The translations under genes were made by a program, and so were the position numbers. From an uncultured Prevotella sp. (lineage in GTDB: Bacteria > Bacteroidota > Bacteroidia > Bacteroidales > Bacteroidaceae): 64,000 nucleotides of DNA. Under the pieces are notes generated by a model. The model worked only from the letters and a program-made list of their open reading frames with translations, was not told the DNA's origin and did not search any database. Shown here piece by piece: positions 1 through 8,472 of this stretch. Location: contig CALUHC010000035.1 of assembly GCA_944320355.1 (NCBI GenBank), positions 223,680 to 287,679 on the forward strand, written 5' to 3'. Positions within the stretch are counted from its first letter, which is position 1, and each line of letters begins with the position of its first letter.

Positions 1-881
1 GGCACCGCGTCGTGCTTGAATATCAGCTCGATGGTGTTCACGCGCTGCTCCTTGTCCTTGTCAATGACCACGATAGGCTCGGCGTTGTCGGGCACAGGCT
101 CGGTGACAACGGGCGCGGGGTTCTCCGGCATTTCTATCGGACCGAAGAGCCGCTTTATCTCCGCCTCCACGTGGTCAACATCGACATCGCCGACAACGAT
201 GATGCCCTGGTTGTCGGGGCGGTACCACTTCTCATAGTAGGCGCGCAGGGCGTCGGGCTTGAAGTTGTCCACAACGCTCATCAGTCCGATGGGCATACGC
301 AGGCCGTACTTGCTGCCCGGGTAGAGCTTTGGCAGGCTGCGCTCGAACATCCGCATGATTGGGCTGGTGCGCAACCGCCACTCCTCGTGTATGACTCCGC
401 GCTCCTTGTCAATCTCGGTGGGGTCGAGAGCGAGCCCGTTGGCCCAGTCATAGAGTATGAGCAGGCACGAGTCGAGGGCCGCCTGGCGGTCGGTTGGCAC
501 GTTGGATATGTTGTACACCGTCTGGTCTATGGCGGTGTAGGCGTTGAGGTCGCGGCCGAACTTGACGCCGATGGACTCGCAGTAGCGTATGAGGTCGTTG
601 CCCTTGAAGTGCTCAGTGCCGTTGAAGCACATGTGCTCAAGGAAGTGCGCCAGTCCGCGCTGCTCCTCTTCCTCCTGCAGCGAGCCCACCTTCTGGGCTA
701 TGTAGAACTCCGCCCGGTTCTCAGGCCAGTTGTTGTAACGGATGTAATAGGTAAGCCCGTTGGGCAGCTTGCCTATGCGGACGGCGGTGTCTGCCGGTAT
801 CGCCGGCATGGGCATCTGCGCCCGGGCCGCCACTATGGCGACGAGCATCGCGGCAAATGCCAGAATTCTTCTTAGTCTCAT
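1..881 (-). CDS. M16 family zinc peptidase (partial)
   Basis: The gene starts at 881 and runs off the window at 1, so about 293 N-terminal residues are visible. Residues 1-21 form a signal peptide ending ARAQ, so the enzyme acts in the periplasm or outer membrane. The M16 inverted zinc motif HFLEH lies at residues 79-83 (H79, H83 ligands, E82 catalytic), followed by MCFNGT. A glutamate in VIHEEW near residue 166 fits the third ligand. This layout is that of pitrilysin/insulinase proteases, which degrade small proteins and peptides in a closed chamber. Bacteroidales members are usually over 900 residues, with the second M16 domain downstream, here outside the window. The substrate cannot be inferred. 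Confidence 0.9.
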   Translation of the reverse strand, partial: MRLRRILAFAAMLVAIVAARAQMPMPAIPADTAVRIGKLPNGLTYYIRYNNWPENRAEFYIAQKVGSLQEEEEQRGLAHFLEHMCFNGTEHFKGNDLIRYCESIGVKFGRDLNAYTAIDQTVYNISNVPTDRQAALDSCLLILYDWANGLALDPTEIDKERGVIHEEWRLRTSPIMRMFERSLPKLYPGSKYGLRMPIGLMSVVDNFKPDALRAYYEKWYRPDNQGIIVVGDVDVDHVEAEIKRLFGPIEMPENPAPVVTEPVPDNAEPIVVIDKDKEQRVNTIELIFKHDAV

Positions 882-940
882 ATATAAATTAATGTTTGAT
901 GGTTATGCTTTTTTATGGGTGATGGGCGTGGTGTATGCTT

Positions 941-1137
941 TGGAGTTGCAGGAGTTCAGGAGTTGCAGGAGTTCAGACATTACCTCAGTAGCCGGGAAAC
1001 TGGAGGCAGGAGCGCAGCCGCTACCTCAGAAGCACGGTACGTCGCGCAGCCTTTTTACCTTTTTACTCCTTTACTTTTTTACCTTTCAGAGCCCTCGCGC
1101 AGCCATTTCTCAATTCTTAATTTTCAATTCTTAACTC
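941..1137. repeat. GGAGTT-word and pyrimidine-tract repeat region
   Basis: The gap between the M16 gene and the DUF4294 gene is filled with tandem words of the GCAGGAGTTCAG type (941-985). These are followed by CTTTTTACC/CTCCTTTACT tracts up to the stop codon of the downstream gene. The same word types recur at 18010-18212. No clean hairpin arms are visible here, so this looks like a decayed member of the long-hairpin family described at 4594 and 59102. Confidence 0.5.
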
Positions 1138-1782
1138 TCAGATCTGCCCTGCCTCCACCATCAGCACGACGCGCTCGGTGAGTCGGTCGGTGCCATCGGG
1201 GTCGTACTCCTTGCGCAGGCTGGCCCCGAATATTGCCGAGAAGGCCTGCCAGAAGCCGGCGCGCATGGGGCCGAGGAACGCCTTGACGATGTCGTATGAC
1301 GACGAGTTGCACTCGCGGTATATCAGCTTTATGAGCAGCTTGCCCTGCGAGTATGTGAGCTTTTTCATCTTCGGCTTGTACTCTTCGATGATGCCTTTCT
1401 CCACGCGCTTCATGTGTTCTTCGCGCGCTTTCTGCGTGGGCAGCGTCTCAAGGTACTCATACGTCTCAAGGATTATCTTGTTGGCTTCCTTCGCTATGGG
1501 CAGCACCTTCTTCACGTTGCGCACCAGGCGCATGTAGGCCGCGGCCTGGCGGTTGTTCTTGAAGGCCAGCTTGGGGTACACATAGACATTGTTCATCTCC
1601 ATGTACAGTATGCTGTCGCCGCCCTCCATGACCTTGCCCACCTTCACCATTGGCACGAACGCGGGGCTGTCCATGGCCTCCAGCAGGTCGTCGGTGGTCT
1701 TCCGCCCGCCGCCGTCCTTGGTCTGCGCCGCCGCCGGGAGCATGGCCCCGGCCAGCATCATCGTTATCAGCGTCTGTCGCAT
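1138..1782 (-). CDS. DUF4294 family exported protein
   Basis: This is a 214-residue protein with a signal peptide (residues 1-20, ending AAAQ). The family core follows: an N-terminal stretch ILYMEMNNVYVYP, then a helical, basic region and the conserved YRECNSSSYDIVKAFLG segment near the C-terminus. DUF4294 is a Bacteroidetes-restricted family of unknown function, and nothing in the sequence suggests catalysis. A TACTTTTG box (1791-1798, minus strand) sits just upstream of the start, so either the leader is very short or translation starts slightly downstream. It could share transcription with the M16 peptidase, although a 256-bp repeat-rich gap separates them. Confidence 0.85.
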   Translation of the reverse strand: MRQTLITMMLAGAMLPAAAQTKDGGGRKTTDDLLEAMDSPAFVPMVKVGKVMEGGDSILYMEMNNVYVYPKLAFKNNRQAAAYMRLVRNVKKVLPIAKEANKIILETYEYLETLPTQKAREEHMKRVEKGIIEEYKPKMKKLTYSQGKLLIKLIYRECNSSSYDIVKAFLGPMRAGFWQAFSAIFGASLRKEYDPDGTDRLTERVVLMVEAGQI

Positions 1783-1948
1783 AGCATCAGCAAAAGTAGC
1801 TATATTTTTCGGATTAACGCTCGTTTCATAGCTTTTTTTATCCTTTGCGGGAGTGTATGTTACTGCAAGTTAATGAAAAGGGCGGCAGGCTCGGCACGGA
1901 ACGGCATGAAGAAATTCAGCTCCGACGAAATCTAAACGGTTCCTTTAT

Positions 1949-1979
1949 TTTGCAGTTCAGCCAAATTGCGTTATCTTTG
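1949..1979 (+). promoter_or_regulatory. Bacteroidetes-type promoter of the lipoprotein gene
   Basis: TTTG at 1949-1952 and TATCTTTG at 1972-1979 are spaced by 19 bp, an exact fit to the Bacteroidetes primary sigma factor consensus. The start codon follows 32 bp downstream, at 2012. Confidence 0.8.
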
Positions 1980-2011
1980 CAGACGTTTGTTTAATTTAAA
2001 ATCACAAGAAA

Positions 2012-2593
2012 ATGAAATTCTTTTTGAAATCCGTATCGATGTTCGCGCTATTGGTCGGCGCGTCAATGTTTGTTTCCTGCTCGAACGATGACGCCGAGAA
2101 CGGCGGGGACGATGGCTCAGGCACAAACGCCACACCCGTGGCAGCCTACAACATCCAGGCCACCACAGACCTGCTGGCCTTGGCCGACGTGGTGGTGACA
2201 TACTGGAACGAGAACGGCGAGCAAGCCAAAGACACCCTCGACGAAACGTCATGGACCATGGCGTTCTTCGTCACGAAGTCGCAGCAGATAGGATATTCTG
2301 TAAGCGTAACGGCAAAGGAGGACTTCGACAACCTGCTCACGAAAGACAGTTACGACCTGCGCATCTCATATTCAGCCATGTCGGGTCACAGGCGCGATGA
2401 CGGCTCGATGGAAAGCTACAAAAACACCGGCACATCTACAAACGGGCATCAGGCTGTCCCGAAGGCAAAAGTGGCAGAATACATCGCGAGCAAATACTTC
2501 CAGAATTCTTACTCGGCTTCCTACAGCCATTCCACCGACTCGTTCACCAACTGGCAATCCTCAGCGGAGGAGACGGACCAGGCTGGGAATTGA
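2012..2593 (+). CDS. Putative lipoprotein of unknown function
   Basis: This is a 193-residue protein with a type II signal peptide. A hydrophobic segment ends in MFVSC, with the lipidated cysteine at residue 23, followed by an acidic, glycine-rich linker (SNDDAENGGDDGSG) of the kind that sends Bacteroidetes lipoproteins to the surface. The rest is a soluble domain rich in Ser, Thr and Tyr that I do not recognise. It has its own well-formed promoter and is followed by an AAACG-N3-CGTTT repeat array, so it is probably transcribed alone. Confidence 0.75.
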   Translation: MKFFLKSVSMFALLVGASMFVSCSNDDAENGGDDGSGTNATPVAAYNIQATTDLLALADVVVTYWNENGEQAKDTLDETSWTMAFFVTKSQQIGYSVSVTAKEDFDNLLTKDSYDLRISYSAMSGHRRDDGSMESYKNTGTSTNGHQAVPKAKVAEYIASKYFQNSYSASYSHSTDSFTNWQSSAEETDQAGN

Positions 2594-2659
2594 GCTTCGG
2601 CGCATTGACAATACTTGCAAATGCGCAATTAAAAACAGCCGCGCCGGCCTTTGTTTCCG

Positions 2660-2760
2660 GCTTGTGCCGTTTCGCCATGCGATATGTGCCGTTTTGGATT
2701 GCGAAACGGCACATATCGCAGTATGGAACGCGCCGTTTCGCAATCCAAAACGGCGCGTTT
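2660..2760. repeat. 22-nt-pitch array, 5 units (family B)
   Basis: Five 13-mers start at 2660, 2682, 2704, 2726 and 2748, exactly 22 nt apart. The last two (GAACGCGCCGTTT, AAACGGCGCGTTT) pair as a hairpin; units 2 and 3 pair likewise around TGTGCC/GGCACA. On the minus strand the flanking sequence contains a GTTGATGTTCAA element similar to the flank of other copies. Confidence 0.85.
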
Positions 2761-2895
2761 CATAACACATTGAACATCAACCTGTTATCCCAACCGGCGC
2801 GTCCGCCGGCCTTTAACATAAAAATGTTAACGCCAAATCGGCCATCATGGGCACAGGCCTTTCGGCCTCATGCATGGCAATTAATGCCGCCTTTT

Positions 2896-2927
2896 CTTGC
2901 ACCGCACGATAATTTGCGCTACCTTTG
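2896..2927 (+). promoter_or_regulatory. cysS promoter with conserved start region
   Basis: The -7 box TACCTTTG lies at 2920-2927, and a CTTG at 2896-2899 with a 20-bp gap fits a weak -33 box. The DNA just after the -7 box (CATAGGATAAGCCGCAC) matches the start region of the promoters at 8308 and 46110. Confidence 0.7.
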
Positions 2928-3072
2928 CATAGGATAAGCCGCACCATGGAAGCAGGAAGGGACGGGCGCCGGCAGTCTGAGAACCAGCCGCAGTGCCTGC
3001 GCCACATTTTGCCCTGCGCCGCGCTGCGCCTTCCTTGCGCTTGGGAATCACAACAAAAACAGAGGATATATC

Positions 3073-4563
3073 ATGCAACAGAGACTCGTAATCTACAATA
3101 CACTGACGCGCTCGAAGCAGCCCTTCGAGCCGCTCCACGCGCCAAACGTGGGGATGTACGTATGCGGACCCACCGTATACGGCGACCCGCACCTGGGCCA
3201 CGCCCGCCCGGCCATCACGTTCGACATCGTGTTCCGCTACCTGCGCCACCTCGGCTACAAGGTGCGCTACGTGAGAAACATCACCGACGTTGGCCACCTG
3301 GAGCACGACGCCGACGAGGGCGACGACAAGATAGCGAAGAAAGCCCGCCTCGAACAGCTTGAGCCGATGGAGGTGGCGCAGTACTACACCAACCGCTACC
3401 ACGACGCCATGCGCGCCCTGGGCGTGCTGCCGCCCAGCATAGAGCCACACGCCAGCGGCCACATCATAGAGCAGGAGGAGCTGGTGCGCCAGATAATGGA
3501 CAACGGATACGCCTACGAGAGCAACGGCAGTGTGTACTTCGACGTGGAGAAATACAACCGTGACCACCGCTACGGCATACTCTCCGGGCGCAACCTCGAC
3601 GACGTGAAGGACGCCAGCCGCGAGCTCGACGGCGTGGGCGAGAAGCGCCACCAGGTGGACTTCGCACTGTGGAAGAAGGCCCAGCCGGAGCACATCATGC
3701 GCTGGCCAAGCCCCTGGAGCGACGGATTCCCGGGCTGGCACTGCGAGTGCACCGCCATGGGGAGGAAGTACCTCGGGGCGCATTTCGACATACACGGCGG
3801 CGGCATGGACCTCGTCTTCCCCCACCACGAGTGCGAGATAGCGCAGGCGGTGGCATCGCAGGGCGACCAGATGGTGCGCTACTGGATGCACAACAACATG
3901 ATAACCATCAACGGGCAGAAGATGGGCAAGAGCCTCGGCAACTTCATAACGCTCGAGCAGTTCTTCTCCGGCAACCACCCGAGCCTCCAGAAGGCATACT
4001 CGCCGATGACCATCCGCTTCTTCATCCTCAGCGCCCACTACCGCGGCACGGTCGACTTCTCAAACGAAGCCCTGCTGGCCAGCGAGAAAGGACTGGAGCG
4101 GCTGATGAACGGCATCAGCGACTTGGAGCGCGTGCCGGTGTCAGACAAGTGCGACACGGAGACCGAAGAGTTTGTCAACAGCCTGCGCCAGCGGTGCTAC
4201 GACGCCATGAACGACGACTTCGCCACGCCGCAGGTGATAAGCTATCTCTTCGAGGCCTGCGGCACAATCAACAAGCTCCTCGACCACAAGGCAGCCATCT
4301 GCGCCGCCTGCCTCGACGAGCTGAAGGCCACGATGCGCCTCTTCGCCTTCGACCTGCTGGGCCTCCGCGAGGAGAAAGGCGGCTCCGACGGCGCGCGCGA
4401 GGAAGCCTACGGCAAGGTTGTTGACATGGTGCTCGACCTCCGCGCCAAGGCCAAGGCCGCCAAGGACTGGGCCACCAGCGACCGCATACGCGACGAGCTG
4501 GCCGCCGCCGGCTTCGAGGTGAAGGACACCAAGGACGGCGTCACATGGCGGTTGAACAAGTAA
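3073..4563 (+). CDS. cysS: Cysteine--tRNA ligase
   Basis: This 496-residue class I aminoacyl-tRNA synthetase charges tRNA-Cys in the cytoplasm. The HIGH motif is HLGH (residues 40-43), directly after the zinc/cysteine-binding C31 in YVCGPTVYG. The remaining zinc ligands are visible as C224 in GWHCEC and H251/C254 in HHECE. The KMSKS loop reads KMGKS at 283-287. The C-terminal third is the helical anticodon-binding part. The length is standard, and the start at [11 protein letters not shown] agrees with the family. It has its own promoter about 145 bp upstream and is followed by a 60-bp-arm hairpin. Confidence 0.97.
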   Translation: MQQRLVIYNTLTRSKQPFEPLHAPNVGMYVCGPTVYGDPHLGHARPAITFDIVFRYLRHLGYKVRYVRNITDVGHLEHDADEGDDKIAKKARLEQLEPMEVAQYYTNRYHDAMRALGVLPPSIEPHASGHIIEQEELVRQIMDNGYAYESNGSVYFDVEKYNRDHRYGILSGRNLDDVKDASRELDGVGEKRHQVDFALWKKAQPEHIMRWPSPWSDGFPGWHCECTAMGRKYLGAHFDIHGGGMDLVFPHHECEIAQAVASQGDQMVRYWMHNNMITINGQKMGKSLGNFITLEQFFSGNHPSLQKAYSPMTIRFFILSAHYRGTVDFSNEALLASEKGLERLMNGISDLERVPVSDKCDTETEEFVNSLRQRCYDAMNDDFATPQVISYLFEACGTINKLLDHKAAICAACLDELKATMRLFAFDLLGLREEKGGSDGAREEAYGKVVDMVLDLRAKAKAAKDWATSDRIRDELAAAGFEVKDTKDGVTWRLNK

Positions 4564-4593
4564 GCCATTTCCAAACCCAGGATTATACATAGC

Positions 4594-4755
4594 AGTAGTC
4601 AAGGAGCCTTGTATTAGGAGTTAAGGAGTCAGAAGGAGTAAAGGAGTTAAGACAATAGCTTTTGCGGGCGGTTTGTTCCATACGGCAAAGCATACGTCTT
4701 AACTCCTTTACTCCTTCTGACTCCTTAACTCCTAATACAAGACTCCTTGACTACT
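4594..4755. repeat. Long hairpin, 60-bp arms (family A)
   Basis: The left arm 4594-4653 and right arm 4696-4755 are reverse complements over 59 of 60 positions. They enclose a 42-nt loop beginning AATAGCTTTTGCGGG and ending GGCAAAGCATAC. The arms are built from GGAGTTAAGGAGT-type words. The loop is 37/42 identical to the loop of the hairpin at 59102-59221. The element fills the gap between the convergent cysS and capA-like genes, but has no terminal U-run of a classical terminator. Confidence 0.95.
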
Positions 4756-4777
4756 AAAATAATGCCAAACAGATGCA

Positions 4778-5833
4778 CTAAAACGCCACCTCCGGCACAC
4801 ATTTCCTTATCACAACAGGCACGGTGTCGGCCAGCAGAGTGTCGGCCGTCACTCTAAGCCGGGCCACAAGCCCACGGCTATTCAGCGGGCGGCCAAGGTC
4901 GAAGATGAAGTTGCCGAGACTGTAGAATACAGGGCGGTGGCGGTATGTCTCCACGCTCTGGGCCGTGTGCGAGTGATGCCCCACAACGGCATCCGCGCCT
5001 GCGTCTATCAGCCGCCGCGCCTCATGGCGCTGCCCGACAGTGGGCTTGAGCGTGTGCTCCACGCCCCAGTGCAGGCACACTATGACACAGGCCGCGGGCT
5101 GCCGGCGGCGTATGGCGCGCACGGAGTCGCACAGACGGTCAACGGAAGCCTCGCAGACCGACGGGCGGTCGGGCATATACACATAGTTCTCAGACATCAC
5201 CCGCAGCGAGGCGAGCACCCATACGGGGCGCGGTCCGCCGCCAATCATCACAGGCCGGCAGGCCTCTGCGTCGTTGCGCCCGTAGCCAATGGCCGTCATT
5301 CCGGCCTCCGTTATATTATAATATGCGTCAGACAGCCCCTCGCGGCCTTGGTCAATGCTGTGGTTGTTGGCCATGTTGAGGTGGGTGATGCCGTGGCGGC
5401 GCAGCGCGGGAAGCACCGCCGGGTCGGCCCGGAAAACGAACCTCTTGTTGAGAGGGGCATCAACCGATGTCGCCGGACACTCAAGGTTGGCCACCACAGC
5501 GTCGGCCGTGGCAAACAGAGAGTCGACCGAAGGCGAGAACAAACGGTCAGGGCCGGCATACCTTATCAGCCTGCCCACATCGCGCCCGAGCATCACGTCG
5601 CCAGTGAAAAGGATGGTGAGGGTGTCTTTGGGAGGGCAGGGAGCAATGGAAGAGCCGGGGGTGCTGAGAGCTATGGGAGCAATGAGAGGGCAGGGAGTTG
5701 CTGGAGAGCTGAGCCAAGATGGCGGCCCTTTCACTTCAGCTCTCCCGCAACTCCCTGCCCTCTCATTGCTCCCAGCTCCAATAAAAGCTCCTGCCAGGAC
5801 TGCCGCAAGCAGCAAAACAATCAGCCCGCGCAT
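4778..5833 (-). CDS. CapA family protein with hairpin DNA in its linker
   Basis: This 351-residue protein is of the CapA/PgsA metallophosphatase-like family, associated with polyglutamate and capsule synthesis. After an N-terminal hydrophobic anchor (residues 3-20), the domain from about residue 72 shows the family motifs GDVMLGRDV, NLECP, NMANNHSIDQG, LHWGVEH, GHHSH and YSLGNFIFD. Residues of about 21-67, between anchor and domain, are a low-complexity stretch rich in Pro, Ser and Ala. It is encoded by an inverted repeat (arms 5675-5712 and 5736-5773, 37/38 complementary), so a repeat element appears to have been accepted in frame. The gene starts 4 nt after the DUF3160 gene stop and is probably cotranscribed with it. 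The function in this host is not determinable. Confidence 0.85.
   Translation of the reverse strand: MRGLIVLLLAAVLAGAFIGAGSNERAGSCGRAEVKGPPSWLSSPATPCPLIAPIALSTPGSSIAPCPPKDTLTILFTGDVMLGRDVGRLIRYAGPDRLFSPSVDSLFATADAVVANLECPATSVDAPLNKRFVFRADPAVLPALRRHGITHLNMANNHSIDQGREGLSDAYYNITEAGMTAIGYGRNDAEACRPVMIGGGPRPVWVLASLRVMSENYVYMPDRPSVCEASVDRLCDSVRAIRRRQPAACVIVCLHWGVEHTLKPTVGQRHEARRLIDAGADAVVGHHSHTAQSVETYRHRPVFYSLGNFIFDLGRPLNSRGLVARLRVTADTLLADTVPVVIRKCVPEVAF
5675..5773. repeat. Hairpin element inside the capA-like gene
   Basis: Two 38-bp arms (5675-5712, 5736-5773) match with one mismatch around a 23-nt loop, wholly inside coding sequence. The word content (GGGAGTTG, GGGAGCAATG) resembles the intergenic long-hairpin family. 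No stop codon arises in the reading frame used. Confidence 0.9.
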
Positions 5834-5837
5834 AGGC

Positions 5838-8216
5838 TCAGCACCCCGAACTGTAGAATATCAGCTCGTTGTCGGCAGGCACCGGGTCGGTGAGTATCAC
5901 CTCATCCATCCACGACGGCACGCCCCGGCGCGGCTCCTTCTCCAGCATCTGCTGCCATTCCTCGTCCGTAAGGCGGGTGCCGAGGGGCATGGGGAACTCG
6001 CGATATGAGAAGACCGCGCCCCGCGTGAGGTGCAACATGCCGTTTATCTCCACCACAACGAATATGTCGTCAACATATCCCGTGGCGGCGTGGAGCACAC
6101 TTTTGTTCGGGTTGTTTGAGCCGTTGGCCGTGTAAACGTCGGCCACCACGGCCACCGAGCGGTCCGGTCCCTGCACGTCTTCCCACACCATGCCGTCCTG
6201 CCGTGCCTTGTCCTTCATTATGTCGAGCGTCAGCCACTCGTATGTGCTGCCTATTTTCTCTATGCTCTTGAACTCCTCCGGCGTGACCCTTCGGCCCGCC
6301 AGCTCCTTCTGCGCGATGCGCAGCAGGAAGGCGGTCTGCTCCTCCACCTGGTCGGTGAGGCTCTTTATGCGCGGCGAGAGGAAGCCGTAGTAGCTGAGAA
6401 CGGAGCGCAGGCGGCGCACCAGTTCGAGCGACTTGGCCCAATAGGCGACGTTGGGCTCTACGTAACCCACCACCACCGGGTCGGGTATTGCGCCGCCGCA
6501 CTCGGCCGCCATGGGCTGTTTGGCGTAGAGGGTGATGTCGTGGCGCGTCTCGGCCCACGCCGCCAGGGCCGCGTTGAGACTCTTCTTGGCCCACTGCGGC
6601 GTGCGCATGAAGTAAGGCAGGCGCGTGTCCGTGCAGCCGGTCATGGCCGCAAGGGCCTTCAGGCGCAGGTTTGTCGCGCTCGAATCGGCCGTCATCCGCG
6701 GCATCAGCCGTGCCACAGCGTCGAGCCGCGCGGCGTATTCCGGCCACTGGCGGGCGGCCTCCAGCTCGTCAATGAGTATGCTGCGGGCCGCGGCGGAGCC
6801 AAGGGCGGCCATCACGTCGAGCCCCGTGGGGCAGCCGCGCAGCGTCTGCGGCTTGGTCTGCACGTCGACAAGCTCCTGCAAGACCTCGCTGTCATAGACA
6901 TAACGCTGCGGCATCAGGCATATCTTCTCGGCGCACGAGAGCTGCTCCTTGGGCCTGATGCGGGCCGCGGCGCGGCTCTTCTTCAACAGAGATTGCTGCA
7001 GGCGGGCCAGCAGAGCGTCGTCGCGCATCAGCCGCCCGGTGTTGTACTTGCCGCGTTTCAGCTCGCCGGCCAGGTCGAGCAGCGACAATCCGTCGGCCCG
7101 CCCCACCATGAATGCCATCACCTTGTCTATCGACATCAACGCGCCGCGCGCCCCGACGCTGCCGTTGAGCGCGTCGGCCAGCCGCACGGCGCGGCGCAGC
7201 TGCACCTTGTCGTCTATGCAGAATGGGGCCGACTGCAGCCACATCATGGAGCGGAAATACCTCTGCTGCAGCTCGCTGGCCGTGTAGTAGCCGCGCGGAC
7301 GGAACAGGCTGTACATGAACTTCACGTCGGTGAAGCCGAGGAAGGGCGACAGCGCGTCGTCGGCCTGCGTTATCCTGGCCACCTCGTCGGCCACGGCCTG
7401 CCCGTATTCCGGCGGAGCCTGCAGCCCGTCCATGCCCATCAGGCGGCCATATACGGCCACCCACGCCATGCACCAGCGGGCCGTCTCGCGGCCGTTGTCG
7501 CTCGTTGACCGCGCCAGCGACTGCTCCAGCTGTCCGTAGAGCTGCCTCATCACCGACATGAAGCTCACGGACAGTGAGGCCTTCTCCATCTCCTGCATGA
7601 TGTTGGAGTAGTATATGTGCATCAGTTGCAGGTGCAGATCGGTGGTGACGAAGCTCGGAAAGTCGTGGTAGTCGTTGTTCTCGTAGCAGTGGAACAGCTG
7701 TATGTTCTGCCTCGGCACTATGGCGAAGCCGTCGCGAGCCAGCCGCGCGTAGAGCGGTTCGGACACCTCTTCCAGCTGGAAGCCGTTCACGATGTTCCTC
7801 ACGTTGACGCGCTCGCCCTCGCCGGCCTTGAAGTTCTGCGCCTTCAGCTCGGCCTCGCGGGCTTTTATCTTGTCTATGAATGTCAGTTCGGCCTTGGTAT
7901 ATTTGATGGGCTTGTCGTAGAGTGAGCCATCCAGCCGCTCCCACAGCAGGCTGTCATACCACGACGTGTGGTTGAAGACGGCGCGCAGGGCGTAGTCCGT
8001 GAAGCAGTATCCCTGGCGGGCGGCGAAGGCGTTGCGCAGTATGCGCAGGTCTTGCAGGCTCAGCCCGGATATGTCCATGCCGGTGTCTATGTGGCTGCCC
8101 AGAGCCTCGACATCTATCTTGCTGCCCACGGGCACGAACGGCGCCGCACCGCTCACCGCCACAGGCAGTGCTGCGGCTGCGGCCATGACAAAGAAAAGAA
8201 TATGTTTTTTCATCAT
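5838..8216 (-). CDS. DUF3160 domain protein
   Basis: This is a large exported protein of about 792 residues. Starting at 8216 (or 8213) gives MMKKHILFF followed by an Ala-rich signal peptide; an in-frame ATG at 8255 would add an unlikely polar extension. The body matches DUF3160, with the characteristic stretches FAIVPRQNIQLFHCYENND and PSFVTTDLHLQLMHIYYS. DUF3160 proteins are common in Bacteroidetes and have no proven function. CapA follows with a 4-nt gap, so the two form a transcription unit driven by the promoter at 8308-8339. The shared signal peptide/anchor character points to joint work at the cell envelope; that is inference. Confidence 0.85.
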   Translation of the reverse strand: MMKKHILFFVMAAAAALPVAVSGAAPFVPVGSKIDVEALGSHIDTGMDISGLSLQDLRILRNAFAARQGYCFTDYALRAVFNHTSWYDSLLWERLDGSLYDKPIKYTKAELTFIDKIKAREAELKAQNFKAGEGERVNVRNIVNGFQLEEVSEPLYARLARDGFAIVPRQNIQLFHCYENNDYHDFPSFVTTDLHLQLMHIYYSNIMQEMEKASLSVSFMSVMRQLYGQLEQSLARSTSDNGRETARWCMAWVAVYGRLMGMDGLQAPPEYGQAVADEVARITQADDALSPFLGFTDVKFMYSLFRPRGYYTASELQQRYFRSMMWLQSAPFCIDDKVQLRRAVRLADALNGSVGARGALMSIDKVMAFMVGRADGLSLLDLAGELKRGKYNTGRLMRDDALLARLQQSLLKKSRAAARIRPKEQLSCAEKICLMPQRYVYDSEVLQELVDVQTKPQTLRGCPTGLDVMAALGSAAARSILIDELEAARQWPEYAARLDAVARLMPRMTADSSATNLRLKALAAMTGCTDTRLPYFMRTPQWAKKSLNAALAAWAETRHDITLYAKQPMAAECGGAIPDPVVVGYVEPNVAYWAKSLELVRRLRSVLSYYGFLSPRIKSLTDQVEEQTAFLLRIAQKELAGRRVTPEEFKSIEKIGSTYEWLTLDIMKDKARQDGMVWEDVQGPDRSVAVVADVYTANGSNNPNKSVLHAATGYVDDIFVVVEINGMLHLTRGAVFSYREFPMPLGTRLTDEEWQQMLEKEPRRGVPSWMDEVILTDPVPADNELIFYSSGC

Positions 8217-8307
8217 CTGACACAGGTTTTTAGTCCGGTTAAAAGATAACGCCAACGAGCGGAAAGCGAACTTGCCCGCAATTTCCAGAGTGCGACTTTA
8301 TCTTATG

Positions 8308-8339
8308 CAAAGATAGCCATTTATACTTGCACGGCCAAA
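8308..8339 (-). promoter_or_regulatory. Promoter of the DUF3160-capA unit
   Basis: On the minus strand TTTG (8339-8336) and TATCTTTG (8315-8308) are spaced by 20 bp. The transcript start region CATAAGATAAAGTCGCACTC, a short hairpin region and a CTCGTTGGCGTTATCTTTT segment follow. This whole 75-bp module closely resembles the one upstream of the malY-like gene (46040-46117). Confidence 0.85.
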
Positions 8340-8410
8340 GGCCTGCCGCAAAAAAACGCGCCCTGGCCGCAGGCCGTGGCCTGCGGTTTAACTTCTTTTA
8401 CTTCTTTCGG

Positions 8411-8442
8411 TTTCCCCGTATAGCATTTTCTTCATAATTTTG
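8411..8442 (+). promoter_or_regulatory. Promoter of the first sulfatase-fold gene
   Basis: The -7 box TAATTTTG lies at 8435-8442, with TTTC at 8411-8414 as a 3/4 match to the -33 box (20-bp spacing). Transcription would begin near 8449, which argues for the ATG at 8473 over the one at 8440. Confidence 0.6.
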
Positions 8443-8472
8443 CAGCGTTTTTCAATTTATGCACCCAATGAT

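Larger units (their letters stand above)
2594..3072. other. Intergenic region before cysS
   Basis: This 479-bp gap holds one 22-nt-pitch repeat array (2660-2760), the cysS promoter (2896-2927) and a leader of about 140 nt. The frames across the repeat give short basic peptides that reappear at every other copy of the repeat, so I treat them as spurious. Confidence 0.7.

Noticed and set aside
12-875. Long plus-strand frame of 287 codons at the window start
   Set aside because: It is the antisense shadow of the M16 peptidase, whose minus-strand frame has a signal peptide and the HFLEH motif.
4594-4755. The 60-bp hairpin as a simple transcription terminator
   Set aside because: The stem is far longer and less GC-rich than a factor-independent terminator, it lacks a U-run, and the loop is conserved with a distant copy.
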